Assembly (NCBI RefSeq): GCF_016428585.1 | Contig: NZ_JAELVR010000013.1 | Location: 1-64,000 of the forward strand | DNA from: Sedimentitalea arenosa | GTDB lineage: Bacteria; Pseudomonadota; Alphaproteobacteria; Rhodobacterales; Rhodobacteraceae | Direction: 5' to 3' | Length of the DNA stretch: 64,000 nucleotides | Shown here: in pieces, positions 55,361-64,000 of the stretch | Layout of the letters: each line of letters starts with the position of its first letter | How positions within the stretch are numbered: position 1 is the first letter of the stretch | Notes under the pieces: model-generated | What the model was told of the DNA's origin: nothing | The model's database searches: none | Seen by the model: the letters and a program-made list of their open reading frames with translations, nothing else | Translations under genes and position numbers: made by a program

Positions 55361-56845
55361 TCAGCCTTGCTCGAACTTGTCCTGCACCAGCCGGTTCAGC
55401 GCCGCCACACCCCAACCCGTCGCCCCCTTGGGCGCGAAATCCGTGTCGCTCTTGACCGAGGCGACACCGGCGATGTCCAGATGGATCCAGGGCGTCTCGT
55501 CCTTGACGAACCGCGCAAGGAACTGCGCCGCGGTGATCGATCCCGCCGGACGCCCGCCGGTGTTCTTGATGTCGGCGATGCGCGACTTGATCAGCTCGTC
55601 ATAGGCCTTGCCCAGCGGCATCCGCCAGGCCCCTTCGCCCTCGGCTTCGGCGGCTTTCAGAAAGGCGTTGCAGAGCGCGTCGTCGTTGGAGAACACGCCG
55701 GCATTCTCGTGGCCCAGGCCGATGATGATCGCGCCGGTCAGGGTCGCAAGGTCGATCATGCCCACGGGCTTGAACCGTTCCTGCGCGTACCAGAGCACAT
55801 CGGCCAGAACCAGCCGCCCCTCGGCGTCGGTGTTGATCACCTCGACCGTCGTGCCCTTCATCGACTTGATCACGTCGCCGGGCCGCGTCGCATTGCCCGA
55901 GGGCATGTTCTCGACCAGACCGACCAACCCGACCACGTTGGCCTTGGCCTTGCGCAACGCCAGCGCGCGCATGGTGCCCGCGACGACACCCGCACCGCCC
56001 ATGTCCATGGTCATGTCTTCCATGCCCGCGGCCGGCTTCAGCGAAATGCCACCGGTGTCGAACACGACGCCCTTGCCGACCAGCGCCAGCGGCGCGTCAT
56101 CCTTCTGGCCGCCGTTCCACTGCATCACGACCACCTTTGAGGGGCTGTCCGAGCCCTGGCCGACGCACAGCAGCGTCCGCATCCCCAGCTTTTCCAGCTC
56201 GTCTTCGTCCAGCACCTCGACTTTTAGTCCCAGCGACGTCATCTCGGCCAGCCGGTCGGCGAACTCGGTCGTGGTCAGCACGTTGGCCGGCTCGTTGACC
56301 AGGTCGCGCGTCATGTGCGCGCCCTCCGCCACCGCCAGCAGCGGCGCCGCCGCCGCGGTCATGTCCTCCGGGCTGGTGTGATGGATGACCACGGCGGCCG
56401 AGTCGCGATCCTCGGAGTCGTCGTCAGAGGACTTGTAGCGATCGAACCGGTAATCCCGCAGCGCGATGCCCAGCGCGATATTGGCCGCCTCGCGCGTGTT
56501 GCCGGCCATCAGAAGCAACGCCTTTGTGCCCTTCAGCTTGGCCAGCGTCGCGCCCGCCTTGCGCGCGTCGACCGGTGTTGCCTTGCGGTCCAGCACCAGC
56601 ACGTCCAGCGCCTCGGCCGCCATGCCGGCCGGCCAGGCCAGGGTCATCACCTGTCCCGACTTCGCCTTGCCGAACCGCTCGCTCTCGACCAGCCGCGCCA
56701 CCGCCCCCTTGGTCAGGCGGTTGGCCCGGCGCGCGCCGGGGTCCAGCTTGCCGTCCGGCGTCACCATGATGGCGACACGCCCCTCGGCGGTCGCGATGGC
56801 ATCCAGATCGGTGGCTTCAAAACGGATCGATGTCGAAAGGCTCAT
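55361..56845 (-). CDS. pepA: Leucyl aminopeptidase (M17)
   Basis: 494 residues from the ATG at 56845, with GGGAG 8 nt upstream; an in-frame ATG at 56860 is possible. The catalytic domain shows VGKGVVFDTGGISLKP (metal-binding Lys/Asp), the substrate loop with DMGGAG, and NTDAEGRLVLADVLWYA, the M17 signature. It removes N-terminal residues from peptides in the cytoplasm using two metal ions. Divergent from lptF. Confidence 0.96.
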   Translation of the reverse strand: MSLSTSIRFEATDLDAIATAEGRVAIMVTPDGKLDPGARRANRLTKGAVARLVESERFGKAKSGQVMTLAWPAGMAAEALDVLVLDRKATPVDARKAGATLAKLKGTKALLLMAGNTREAANIALGIALRDYRFDRYKSSDDDSEDRDSAAVVIHHTSPEDMTAAAAPLLAVAEGAHMTRDLVNEPANVLTTTEFADRLAEMTSLGLKVEVLDEDELEKLGMRTLLCVGQGSDSPSKVVVMQWNGGQKDDAPLALVGKGVVFDTGGISLKPAAGMEDMTMDMGGAGVVAGTMRALALRKAKANVVGLVGLVENMPSGNATRPGDVIKSMKGTTVEVINTDAEGRLVLADVLWYAQERFKPVGMIDLATLTGAIIIGLGHENAGVFSNDDALCNAFLKAAEAEGEGAWRMPLGKAYDELIKSRIADIKNTGGRPAGSITAAQFLARFVKDETPWIHLDIAGVASVKSDTDFAPKGATGWGVAALNRLVQDKFEQG

Positions 56846-56977
56846 CAATAGGGCTCCCATGTCCTGATTGCGCCCAGAGGTAACGCGCGGGGCGCGGCTT
56901 GACCAGACGCCAGTTTTCACCGCATACCGGGCGCAGCGGGTCGGAGCCGATATCGCGCAGGCAACCGGGGGAACGAA

Positions 56978-58120
56978 GTGTCACGCTACGACAGATATGT
57001 CCTGTCGCAATACCTGGTCTTCTTCGGCTTCTTCGCGCTGATCCTCGTCGCGGTCTTCTGGATCAACCGGGCGGTCGTGCTGTTCGACCGGCTGATCGGC
57101 GACGGGCAGTCGGCGCTGGTCTTTTTCGAGTTCACCGCCCTGACCCTGCCCAACCTGATCCGCATGGTGCTGCCGATGGCGGCCTTCGCCGGCGCGCTCT
57201 ACGTCACCAACAGGCTGAACAACGAAAGCGAACTGACGGTGATGCAGGCCACCGGGTCGAGCCCCTGGCGCCTCGCCCGCCCGGCGCTGGTCTTCGGCCT
57301 GATCACCGCCGTCATGATGGCGATCCTGACCCATGTGCTGATCCCCGCCTCGACCAAGCAGCTCGCCCTGCGCGAGGCCGAGGTCGCGCGCAACGTCACC
57401 GCCCGCCTGCTGAACGAGGGCAGCTTCCTGCACCCGGCCGCCGGCGTCACCTTCTACATCCGCCAGATCGACCCGGACGGCACCCTGAACGAGGTGTTCC
57501 TGTCCGACCTGCGCGACCCGGCGCAGAGCGTGACCTACACCGCCGCCGAGGCATTTCTCGTCCGCGACGGGGCGCAGGCCAACTTGATCATGGTCGACGG
57601 GCTGGCGCAGCGGCTCGACACGGAAACCCAGACCCTGTCGACCACCGTGTTCTCGGATTTCTCCTATGACATCAGCCCGCTTCTCGCGCGGAGCGACGAC
57701 CGCAGGCGCAACATCCGCGCCATTCCCACGCTCGAACTGATGAACGACAGCGCCGGCCTCGCCGAGTCCGAGGGCTTCTCGGCCGGGCGTCTGGCCGAGG
57801 AACTGCACCTGCGCTTCGCCCGGGCGACGGTCTGCGTCGCCGTCACCCTGATCGGTTTCTCCGCCCTGATGCTGGGCGGCTTCTCGCGCTTCGGGGTCTG
57901 GCGTCAGGCGCTGCTGGCCTTCGTGGTGCTGGTCCTCCTGGAGGGGCTGCGCGGCGTGCTCTCCGACCCGGTGATCGAGGACCCCGCGCGCTGGCCGCTG
58001 ATCTACCTGCCGACTCTGATCGGGCTTGGCATCGCGGTGCTGTTCCTGCACCTCGCCTCCCGGCCCGCCCTGTTCCGCCGCCGCACCGCCGAGCCCGCCG
58101 CGGACGAGGTCGTCGCATGA
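56978..58120 (+). CDS. lptF: LPS export ABC transporter permease
   Basis: 380 residues, GTG start with GGGGGAA upstream. Six membrane segments, three at each end, flank a periplasmic beta-jellyroll domain (about 125-255). N-terminal RYVLSQYLVFFGFFALILV and VVLFDRLIGDGQSALVFFEF fit LptF. With LptG and the LptB ATPase it lifts lipopolysaccharide from the inner membrane. First gene of an overlapping operon to rsmA. Confidence 0.95.
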   Translation: MSRYDRYVLSQYLVFFGFFALILVAVFWINRAVVLFDRLIGDGQSALVFFEFTALTLPNLIRMVLPMAAFAGALYVTNRLNNESELTVMQATGSSPWRLARPALVFGLITAVMMAILTHVLIPASTKQLALREAEVARNVTARLLNEGSFLHPAAGVTFYIRQIDPDGTLNEVFLSDLRDPAQSVTYTAAEAFLVRDGAQANLIMVDGLAQRLDTETQTLSTTVFSDFSYDISPLLARSDDRRRNIRAIPTLELMNDSAGLAESEGFSAGRLAEELHLRFARATVCVAVTLIGFSALMLGGFSRFGVWRQALLAFVVLVLLEGLRGVLSDPVIEDPARWPLIYLPTLIGLGIAVLFLHLASRPALFRRRTAEPAADEVVA

Positions 58121-59220
58121 TCCTCGACCGCTACTTCGCCCGCCGCTTCACGCAAAGCTTCCTGCTCATCGGCGCGGTCTTCCTGACGCTGATCATGCTG
58201 GTCGATCTGATCGAACAGCTGCGCCGGTTCGAGGGCGTCGAGATCGGCTTCGGCCAGCTCATGTTCCTGATGCTGCTGAACGCGCCGGCGGCGATCAACG
58301 AGATCCTGCCGCTCCTGATGATCCTGTCGACCATCGTGCTCTTCGTCGGACTGGCCCGCAGCAGCGAACTGGTCGTGACCCGCGCCTCCGGCCGCTCGGG
58401 CATCCGCGCGCTCGCCGGCCCGCTGCTGGTCGCGCTGGTGATCGGCGGGCTGGCGGTCAGCACGCTCAACCCGATCGTGGCGGCGACCTCGAACCGCTAC
58501 CAGGACCTGTCGGACACCTACCGCACCGGCGGCCCCTCGGCCCTGTCGCTCAGCGGCGAGGGGCTGTGGCTGCGCCAGGGCGGCGGGCGCGGCCAGTCGG
58601 TGATCCACGCCACCGGCTTTGGCGGCATCGATGCGGACGTGACGCTCTACGGCGTGACGATCCTGACCTATGCGCCGGAAGGCAACCCGGTCCGCCGCAT
58701 CCAGGCCGACAGCGCCCGGCTGTTGCCCGAGGAATGGCTGCTCACCGGGGCCAAGGTCTGGGTGCTGGCCGCCGGCATCAACCCGGAAACCACCGCCGCG
58801 CAACATGACGAGCTGCGCATTCCCACCACCCTGACCGAGGACCGCATCCGCGACAGCCTCGGCCGCTCCACCGGCGTGTCGATCTACGACCTGCCCGACA
58901 CCATCCGCCAGCTCAAGCAGGCCGGCTTCTCGACCAAGAAGCACGAGGTCTGGCTGCAGGTCGAACTGGCGCGCCCGCTGTTCCTGATGGCGATGGTGCT
59001 GGTCGGCGCCGCCTTCACCATGCGCCACACCCGGCTCGGCGGCACCGGCGTCGCGGTGCTGACGGCGGTGCTTCTGGGCTTCGGTCTCTACTTCGTGCGC
59101 AATTTCGCCCAGATCCTCGGCGAGAACGGTCAGTTGCCGGTCGCCTTCGCCGCCTGGGGTCCGCCGATCGCCTCGATCCTGCTGACCGTCGGCCTGCTGC
59201 TGCACGCGGAAGACGGCTGA
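58117..59220 (+). CDS. lptG: LPS export ABC transporter permease
   Basis: 367 residues, ATGA overlap with lptF. Six membrane segments and a periplasmic jellyroll. N-terminal ILDRYFARRFTQSFLLIGAVFL and the coupling-helix region RSSELVVTRASGRSGIRAL are LptG marks. Its stop overlaps the lptD start by one base (TGATG). Partner of LptF in lipopolysaccharide export. Confidence 0.95.
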   Translation: MILDRYFARRFTQSFLLIGAVFLTLIMLVDLIEQLRRFEGVEIGFGQLMFLMLLNAPAAINEILPLLMILSTIVLFVGLARSSELVVTRASGRSGIRALAGPLLVALVIGGLAVSTLNPIVAATSNRYQDLSDTYRTGGPSALSLSGEGLWLRQGGGRGQSVIHATGFGGIDADVTLYGVTILTYAPEGNPVRRIQADSARLLPEEWLLTGAKVWVLAAGINPETTAAQHDELRIPTTLTEDRIRDSLGRSTGVSIYDLPDTIRQLKQAGFSTKKHEVWLQVELARPLFLMAMVLVGAAFTMRHTRLGGTGVAVLTAVLLGFGLYFVRNFAQILGENGQLPVAFAAWGPPIASILLTVGLLLHAEDG

Positions 59221-61373
59221 TGCGCTGGCGACGCGGCCCCTCCCTGCGCGGCCTGGCGCTGGCCCTGGCGTTGAGCACCGCCACCCTTCAGGGCGCGGCG
59301 GCCCAGCAGGCTGAAGCCGCCGATTCCGCGGCCCCGGCGACGCTGGTCGCCGACAGTCTCTTCATCACGCCCGACCGCCAGCTGATCGCCGAAGGCAATG
59401 TCGAGGCCTATCAGGGCGACGTGCGACTCAGCGCCCGGCGCATCACCTACGACCGCGCCAGCGGCACCCTGTCGATCGACGGCCCGATCCGTATCGAGGA
59501 AGACGGCGAGATCACCATACTGGCCGACGCCGCCCAGATGGACGCCGGGTTGCAGAACGGGCTGCTCAGCGGCGCGCGCCTCGTGCTGGACCAGCAGGTC
59601 CAGATGGCCTCGCTGCAGATGGCACGGGTCGGCGGCCGCTACACCCAGCTCTACAAGACCGCCGTCACCTCCTGCCATGTCTGCGCCGATGGCCGCCCGC
59701 CGCTCTGGCAGATCCGCGCCCGCAAGGTGATCCATGACCAGGTCGAACAGCAGGTCTATTTCGAGGACGCCCAGTTCCGCATTCTCGACGTGCCGGTGCT
59801 CTACCTGCCCGCCTTCCGCCTGCCCGACCCCACGCTCGACCGGGCGCGCGGCTTCCTCGTCCCCTCGGTGCGCACCACGTCACAGCTCGGCACCGGGGTG
59901 CGGCTGCCCTATTTCATCCCGATCGGCGACAGCCGCGACCTGACGCTCGCGCCCTACGTCTCCTCGTCCACGCGCACGCTCGACTTCCGCTACCGCCAGG
60001 CCTTCCGCAACGGCCGCCTGACGCTCGAGGGCGCCTATACCCGCGACGACCTGATGCCCGGCGAATCGCGCGGCTACCTGTTCGGGATCGGCCAGTTCGA
60101 CCTGCCGCAGGATTTCCAGCTGCGCTTCGACATCGAAACCGTCAGCGACAATGCCTATCCCTCCGACTACGGCCTGCCCGATGTCGACCGGCTGCGCACC
60201 GAGATCGCGCTGAACCGGGTCCGGCGCGACAGCGCCTTCCAGTTCGACCTGATCAAGTTCAAATCGCTGCGCGACGAGGATGAAAGCACCCTGCCGCTGT
60301 TCGCCTCCGACGCCTTCTACGAACGGCGCTTCTTCCCCTCGGCCATCGGCGGCGAGGCACGGCTCAGCTTCATCCTGCACGGCCACCAGCGCGAATCCGA
60401 TCTCGACCAGGTGGGCCGCGACCTCGCGCGCGCCACCGCCGACCTCTCCTGGCAGCGCAGCTGGTTCACCGCCGCCGGGTTGCGCGCCGACTGGCGGCTC
60501 GGGGTCGCAACCGATCTCTTCGAGATCTTTCAGGACAGCCTCTATCCCGACGAGATCGTGCGCGTCACCCCGCGCACCGCGCTGACCCTCAGCTACCCGA
60601 TGGCGCGCACCCTGCCCTCGGGCGTGACCCATTACCTCGAACCGATGCTGCAGGTGGGCTGGAGCGACGTGCATGGCGAAGAGCCGCCGAACGACGAAAG
60701 CACCTTCGTCGAGTTCGACCGTGGCAACCTGCTGGCGATGTCGCGCTTTCCCGCCGTCGACCGGCGCGAGGACGGCCCGACCCTCGTCTACGGGCTCAAC
60801 TGGTCGCGCACGGCGCCCACCGGATGGCAGGCCTGGGCCACCGTCGGGCAGATCTTTCGCAAGACCGCCGATGCCGATTTCTCTCCCACCTCGGGCCTGT
60901 CGGGCACCTCCTCCGACATCCTGCTCGCGGGCCAGCTCAAATCCGATTTCGGCCTCTCCGTGACCGGGCGCAGCCTGCTCGATGGCGACCTGACCCTGTC
61001 CAAGGCCGAGCTGCGCGCCGATTACCTGTCCGAGCGGCTGAACGTCAGCAGCACCTATCTCTGGCTCGGAACCGACCCGGTCATCGGGCGCGACGACGCG
61101 CTGTCCGAACTCTGGTTCGACGGCGACTACCGCATCAACCGGGCCTGGTCCGCCGGGGCCGATCTGCGCTACGACCTGACCGATGCGCGCGCCACCCGCG
61201 CCGGGATCGGCTTTGTCTATCGCAACGAATGCGTGACGGTCGATCTTTCGGTCAGCCGTCGCTATACCTCTTCATCAAGTGTTGAGCCTTCCACCGATTT
61301 CGGATTTAGTGTGTCGCTCAACGGCTTTGCCATCGATGGCGGAAACGAACAGTACAGGCGGTCATGCAGTTGA
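59220..61373 (+). CDS. lptD: LPS-assembly protein
   Basis: 717 residues with signal peptide (cleavage after AAA, about 28). N-terminal OstA/LptA-type jellyroll (about 42-135, ADSLFITPDRQLIAEGNVEAYQGD), then a large beta-barrel domain. Cysteines in TSCHVCADG and in the C-terminal RNECVTV are placed for the disulfides that LptD needs. It inserts lipopolysaccharide in the outer leaflet together with LptE. The last 10 nt overlap the surA-like gene. Confidence 0.93.
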   Translation: MRWRRGPSLRGLALALALSTATLQGAAAQQAEAADSAAPATLVADSLFITPDRQLIAEGNVEAYQGDVRLSARRITYDRASGTLSIDGPIRIEEDGEITILADAAQMDAGLQNGLLSGARLVLDQQVQMASLQMARVGGRYTQLYKTAVTSCHVCADGRPPLWQIRARKVIHDQVEQQVYFEDAQFRILDVPVLYLPAFRLPDPTLDRARGFLVPSVRTTSQLGTGVRLPYFIPIGDSRDLTLAPYVSSSTRTLDFRYRQAFRNGRLTLEGAYTRDDLMPGESRGYLFGIGQFDLPQDFQLRFDIETVSDNAYPSDYGLPDVDRLRTEIALNRVRRDSAFQFDLIKFKSLRDEDESTLPLFASDAFYERRFFPSAIGGEARLSFILHGHQRESDLDQVGRDLARATADLSWQRSWFTAAGLRADWRLGVATDLFEIFQDSLYPDEIVRVTPRTALTLSYPMARTLPSGVTHYLEPMLQVGWSDVHGEEPPNDESTFVEFDRGNLLAMSRFPAVDRREDGPTLVYGLNWSRTAPTGWQAWATVGQIFRKTADADFSPTSGLSGTSSDILLAGQLKSDFGLSVTGRSLLDGDLTLSKAELRADYLSERLNVSSTYLWLGTDPVIGRDDALSELWFDGDYRINRAWSAGADLRYDLTDARATRAGIGFVYRNECVTVDLSVSRRYTSSSSVEPSTDFGFSVSLNGFAIDGGNEQYRRSCS

Positions 61374-62611
61374 ATTCGATGCCCTTTCCCACGTCCTTCA
61401 CCCGGCCCCTGCGCCATGCCGTGCTGGCGCTCTCGCTCGGGTTGGGCGCGGTCGCCGCGCAGGCCCAGGGCCTGTTCTCGCCGGTCATCACCGTCAATGA
61501 CGAGGTCATCACGCAATACGAGCTGGAACAACGCGCCCAGTTCCTGCGCCTGCTGCGCGCACCCGGCAATCCCGAGGAACTGGCAAAGCGCGACCTGATC
61601 AACGACCGCCTGCGCGTTCAGGCCTTCAAGGATGCCGGGATCGAGGTGACGCGCGACGACATCGACGCCGGGATCGAGGAACTCTCCTCACGCACCAACC
61701 TGTCCCCCGAGGAATTCATCCAGGCCCTCGAAGAGGGTGGCGTCGCCGTGCAGACGCTCGAGGATTTCGCCCGCGCCAATGTCGGCTGGCGCGACCTCGT
61801 GCGGGCGCGGTTCCTCGCCCAGGCCCGCCCCAGCGACGCCGAGATCGACCGGGCGCTCGGCTCCGGCGGCAGCGGCGGCGGGGTGCGCGTTCTCCTGTCC
61901 GAGATCATCATCCCGGTGACCCCGCAGACCATGGACCAGGTCGAGGAACTGGCCGGCCAGATCGCCCAGATCCGAAGCTACGACGCCTTCTCGCAGGCCG
62001 CCTCGCAGTATTCCGCCGCGCAGACCCGCAACAATGGCGGCCGGATGAACTGGATCGACCTGAACACGCTGCCGCCGGGGCTGCGGCCGCTGATCCTCGA
62101 ACTGACGCCGGGCGACGTGACCGACCCGATCAACCTCCCCGACGCGGTGGCCCTGTTCCAGATGCGCGGCATCCAGGAAACCGCCAGCGCCGCGCCGCGC
62201 TATTCGGCCATCGACTACGCGATGTATTACATCCCCGGCGGACGCACCCCCGAGGCGCTCGGGACCGCCGCCCAGATCGCGGCCAGCATCAACACCTGCG
62301 ACGACCTCTACGGCATCAACAAGGGCCAGCCGCCCGAGCGGCTGGAGCGCGAGAGCCGCGCGCCGGGCCAGATCCCCAACGACGTGGCCGTCGAACTGGC
62401 CAAGCTCGACGAGGGCGAGATCTCGACCACGCTGACCCGCTCGGGCGGTCAGACGCTCGTGCTGCTGATGCTCTGCAGCCGCACCGCCGACCTGAACCAG
62501 GACGCCTCGCGCGAGGAGGTCGCCGGCGCCCTCGTCCAGCAACGCCTCGCCGCCTCGGCGCAGAGCCTTCTCGACCAGCTGCGCGCCGACGCCGTGATCG
62601 TCGAACGATGA
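61364..62611 (+). CDS. SurA-like periplasmic chaperone / peptidylprolyl isomerase
   Basis: 415 residues with signal peptide (cleavage after AQAQ, about 35). SurA N-terminal helical domain (FSPVITVNDEVITQYELEQRAQFL, about 36-165) and one parvulin-type rotamase domain (about 165-275, LSEIIIPVTPQ...GRMNWIDLNTLPPGL). E. coli SurA has two rotamase domains; here one is visible and the rest is helical. It escorts outer-membrane proteins, including LptD, so the operon position is fitting. Confidence 0.9.
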   Translation: MQLNSMPFPTSFTRPLRHAVLALSLGLGAVAAQAQGLFSPVITVNDEVITQYELEQRAQFLRLLRAPGNPEELAKRDLINDRLRVQAFKDAGIEVTRDDIDAGIEELSSRTNLSPEEFIQALEEGGVAVQTLEDFARANVGWRDLVRARFLAQARPSDAEIDRALGSGGSGGGVRVLLSEIIIPVTPQTMDQVEELAGQIAQIRSYDAFSQAASQYSAAQTRNNGGRMNWIDLNTLPPGLRPLILELTPGDVTDPINLPDAVALFQMRGIQETASAAPRYSAIDYAMYYIPGGRTPEALGTAAQIAASINTCDDLYGINKGQPPERLERESRAPGQIPNDVAVELAKLDEGEISTTLTRSGGQTLVLLMLCSRTADLNQDASREEVAGALVQQRLAASAQSLLDQLRADAVIVER

Positions 62612-63570
62612 GGCCCCCGGTCGCGCTGACCTGCGGCGAACCCGCCGGGATCGGGCCCGAACTGGCACTGAAGGCCTGGCAGACCCTGCGCGACACCTGC
62701 CCGCTGGTCTGGATCGGCGACCCCCGCCACCTCCCCGAAGGCGCCCCCGTCACACTGGTCGACGATCCGGCCCAGGCCGTCGCCGCCAGCGCCGCCGCGC
62801 TGCCCGTCCTGCCGCACCGCTTCGCCCGCGAGACGGTTCCCGGCACGCCCGACCCGTCCAATGCCCGCGGCGTGATCGAGGTCATCGAACGCGCGGTCGC
62901 CCTGGTGCAGACCGGCAAGGCCAGCGCCGTCTGCACCGCGCCGATCCACAAGAAGGCGCTGATCGACGGCGCCGGCTTCGCCTATCCGGGCCATACCGAA
63001 TTCCTCGCCGCGCTCGGCGGCTGCGACCGCGTGGTGATGATGCTGGCCAGCGAGCGGCTCCGCGTGGTGCCCGCGACGATCCACATCGCGCTGGCCGAGG
63101 TGCCCAAGGCCCTCACCCCCGACCTGCTGCGCGAGACGATCCGCATCACCGCCGACGGGCTGCGCCGCCGGTTCGGAATTGCGGCGCCCCGTATCGCGGT
63201 GGCCGGCCTCAACCCCCACGCCGGCGAAGGCGGCGCGATGGGGCGCGAGGAGCTCGACTGGATCGCGCCGCTTCTGGCCGAGATCGCCGCCGACGGGCTG
63301 TCCGTCAGCGGCCCGCATCCCGCCGACACGCTGTTTCACGCGGCCGCGCGCACGCGCTATGACGCCGCGATCGCGATGTATCACGACCAGGCCCTGATCC
63401 CGATCAAGACGCTGGATTTCGACCGCGGCGTGAACGTGACGCTGGGCCTGCCCTTCGTGCGCACCTCGCCCGATCACGGCACCGCGCTGGACATCGCCGG
63501 CCGCGGCGAGGCCGACCCGACCAGCCTGATCGAGGCGTTGAAACTGGCACAACGCATGGCTTCCGGATGA
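62608..63570 (+). CDS. pdxA: 4-hydroxythreonine-4-phosphate dehydrogenase
   Basis: 320 residues, ATGA overlap with the surA-like gene. N-terminal [47 protein letters not shown] (substrate and metal histidine), [15 protein letters not shown], and [27 protein letters not shown] are the family hallmarks. It makes the ring precursor in vitamin B6 synthesis with NAD. The lptD-surA-pdxA-rsmA order is conserved in many proteobacteria. Confidence 0.96.
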   Translation: MRPPVALTCGEPAGIGPELALKAWQTLRDTCPLVWIGDPRHLPEGAPVTLVDDPAQAVAASAAALPVLPHRFARETVPGTPDPSNARGVIEVIERAVALVQTGKASAVCTAPIHKKALIDGAGFAYPGHTEFLAALGGCDRVVMMLASERLRVVPATIHIALAEVPKALTPDLLRETIRITADGLRRRFGIAAPRIAVAGLNPHAGEGGAMGREELDWIAPLLAEIAADGLSVSGPHPADTLFHAAARTRYDAAIAMYHDQALIPIKTLDFDRGVNVTLGLPFVRTSPDHGTALDIAGRGEADPTSLIEALKLAQRMASG

Positions 63571-64000
63571 GCGCCATCGACGCGCTGCCGCCGCTCAGCC
63601 GGGTGATCGCGGATCACGGGCTCAGCGCCCGCAAGTCGCTGGGCCAGAACTTCCTGCTCGACCTCAACCTGACCGCCAAGATCGCCCGCCAGGCGGGCGA
63701 CCTCACCGGCTGCGATGTGCTCGAGATCGGCCCCGGCCCCGGCGGGCTGACCCGCGGTCTGCTGGCCGAGGGCGCACGCCGCGTGCTGGCGGTGGAAAAG
63801 GACAGCCGCTGCATTCCGGCCCTGGAGGAGATCGCCGCCGCCTATCCCGGACGGCTGACGGTGATCGAGGGCGATGCGCTGGAGATCGACCCGCTGGCCC
63901 ACCTGACGCCACCGGTGCGGGTCGCGGCCAACCTGCCCTACAATGTCGGAACCGAACTGCTGGTGCGCTGGCTGACGCCCCCCGACTGGCCGCCCTTCTG
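63567..64000 (+). CDS. rsmA: 16S rRNA dimethyladenosine transferase, N-terminal part
   Basis: Starts at ATG 63567 overlapping the pdxA stop; 144 codons lie in the window. [24 protein letters not shown] motif [17 protein letters not shown], motif II region VEKDSRC, and the catalytic ANLPYNVGT (NLPY) are intact. It dimethylates two adjacent adenines near the 3' end of 16S rRNA. The C-terminal part is beyond the window end, a truncation by the window only. Confidence 0.95.
   Translation, partial: MSAIDALPPLSRVIADHGLSARKSLGQNFLLDLNLTAKIARQAGDLTGCDVLEIGPGPGGLTRGLLAEGARRVLAVEKDSRCIPALEEIAAAYPGRLTVIEGDALEIDPLAHLTPPVRVAANLPYNVGTELLVRWLTPPDWPPF

Overview
This is one contiguous piece of a GC-rich alphaproteobacterial chromosome. 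Overlapping ATGA starts, a class I fructose-bisphosphate aldolase beside pgk, a TAXI-type TRAP transporter, a bactofilin overlapping an M23 peptidase, a lipoyl-fused PDH E1 beta and a VPLPA-CTERM protein all point to Rhodobacterales (Roseobacter group). The genus cannot be named from the sequence alone. I see no rRNA, tRNA, CRISPR array, prophage or insertion sequence.

Region 1 (1-14.2 kb) is a C1/quinoprotein accessory island. It opens with the 5' end of a glutathione-dependent formaldehyde dehydrogenase gene. Next come five small periplasmic or exported proteins, including a SoxYZ-like single-cysteine carrier and a metallo-beta-lactamase-fold hydrolase of the 'quinoprotein relay' type. Then follow a LuxR-type response regulator, a FIST-domain sensor and a hybrid histidine kinase in one operon (FlhRS- and NosP/NahK-like). 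Last is a seven-gene MoxR/DUF58/DUF4381/vWA/vWA/TPR/BatD-like operon of the kind needed to mature methanol dehydrogenase or other exported metalloenzymes. The quinoprotein itself is not in the window and probably lies to the left. This is the part most likely to hold incompletely described biology.

Region 2 (14.2-24.9 kb) is uptake. A TAXI-TRAP transporter with a PEP-mutase/isocitrate-lyase-family enzyme is read leftward. A divergent peptide-type ABC transporter operon, with an M24 peptidase gene between its binding protein and permeases, is read rightward.

Region 3 (24.9-43.5 kb) is mixed housekeeping: an FMN glutamate-synthase-like protein, dihydrolipoyl dehydrogenase, DUF924, an MFS carrier, QueA, a giant AsmA/DUF3971 protein, Bcp peroxiredoxin, a lipoprotein, a ferritin-like DUF455 protein, M23 peptidase plus bactofilin, two cyclophilins, pgk, a class I aldolase and an FtsB/DivIC-like protein.

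Region 4 (43.5-47.3 kb) is the pyruvate dehydrogenase operon pdhA-pdhB-pdhC behind a striking AT-rich palindrome. PdhB carries its own lipoyl domain, and a 66-bp stretch is identical between pdhB and pdhC. Region 5 (47.3-56.9 kb) holds cysE, a VPLPA-CTERM von Willebrand protein, a cytochrome P450, a TfoX C-terminal protein, ndk, an ABC-F ATPase, marC, a clan AA protease, and pepA-holC. Region 6 (57-64 kb) is the tightly overlapped envelope operon lptF-lptG-lptD-surA-pdxA-rsmA, cut by the window end.
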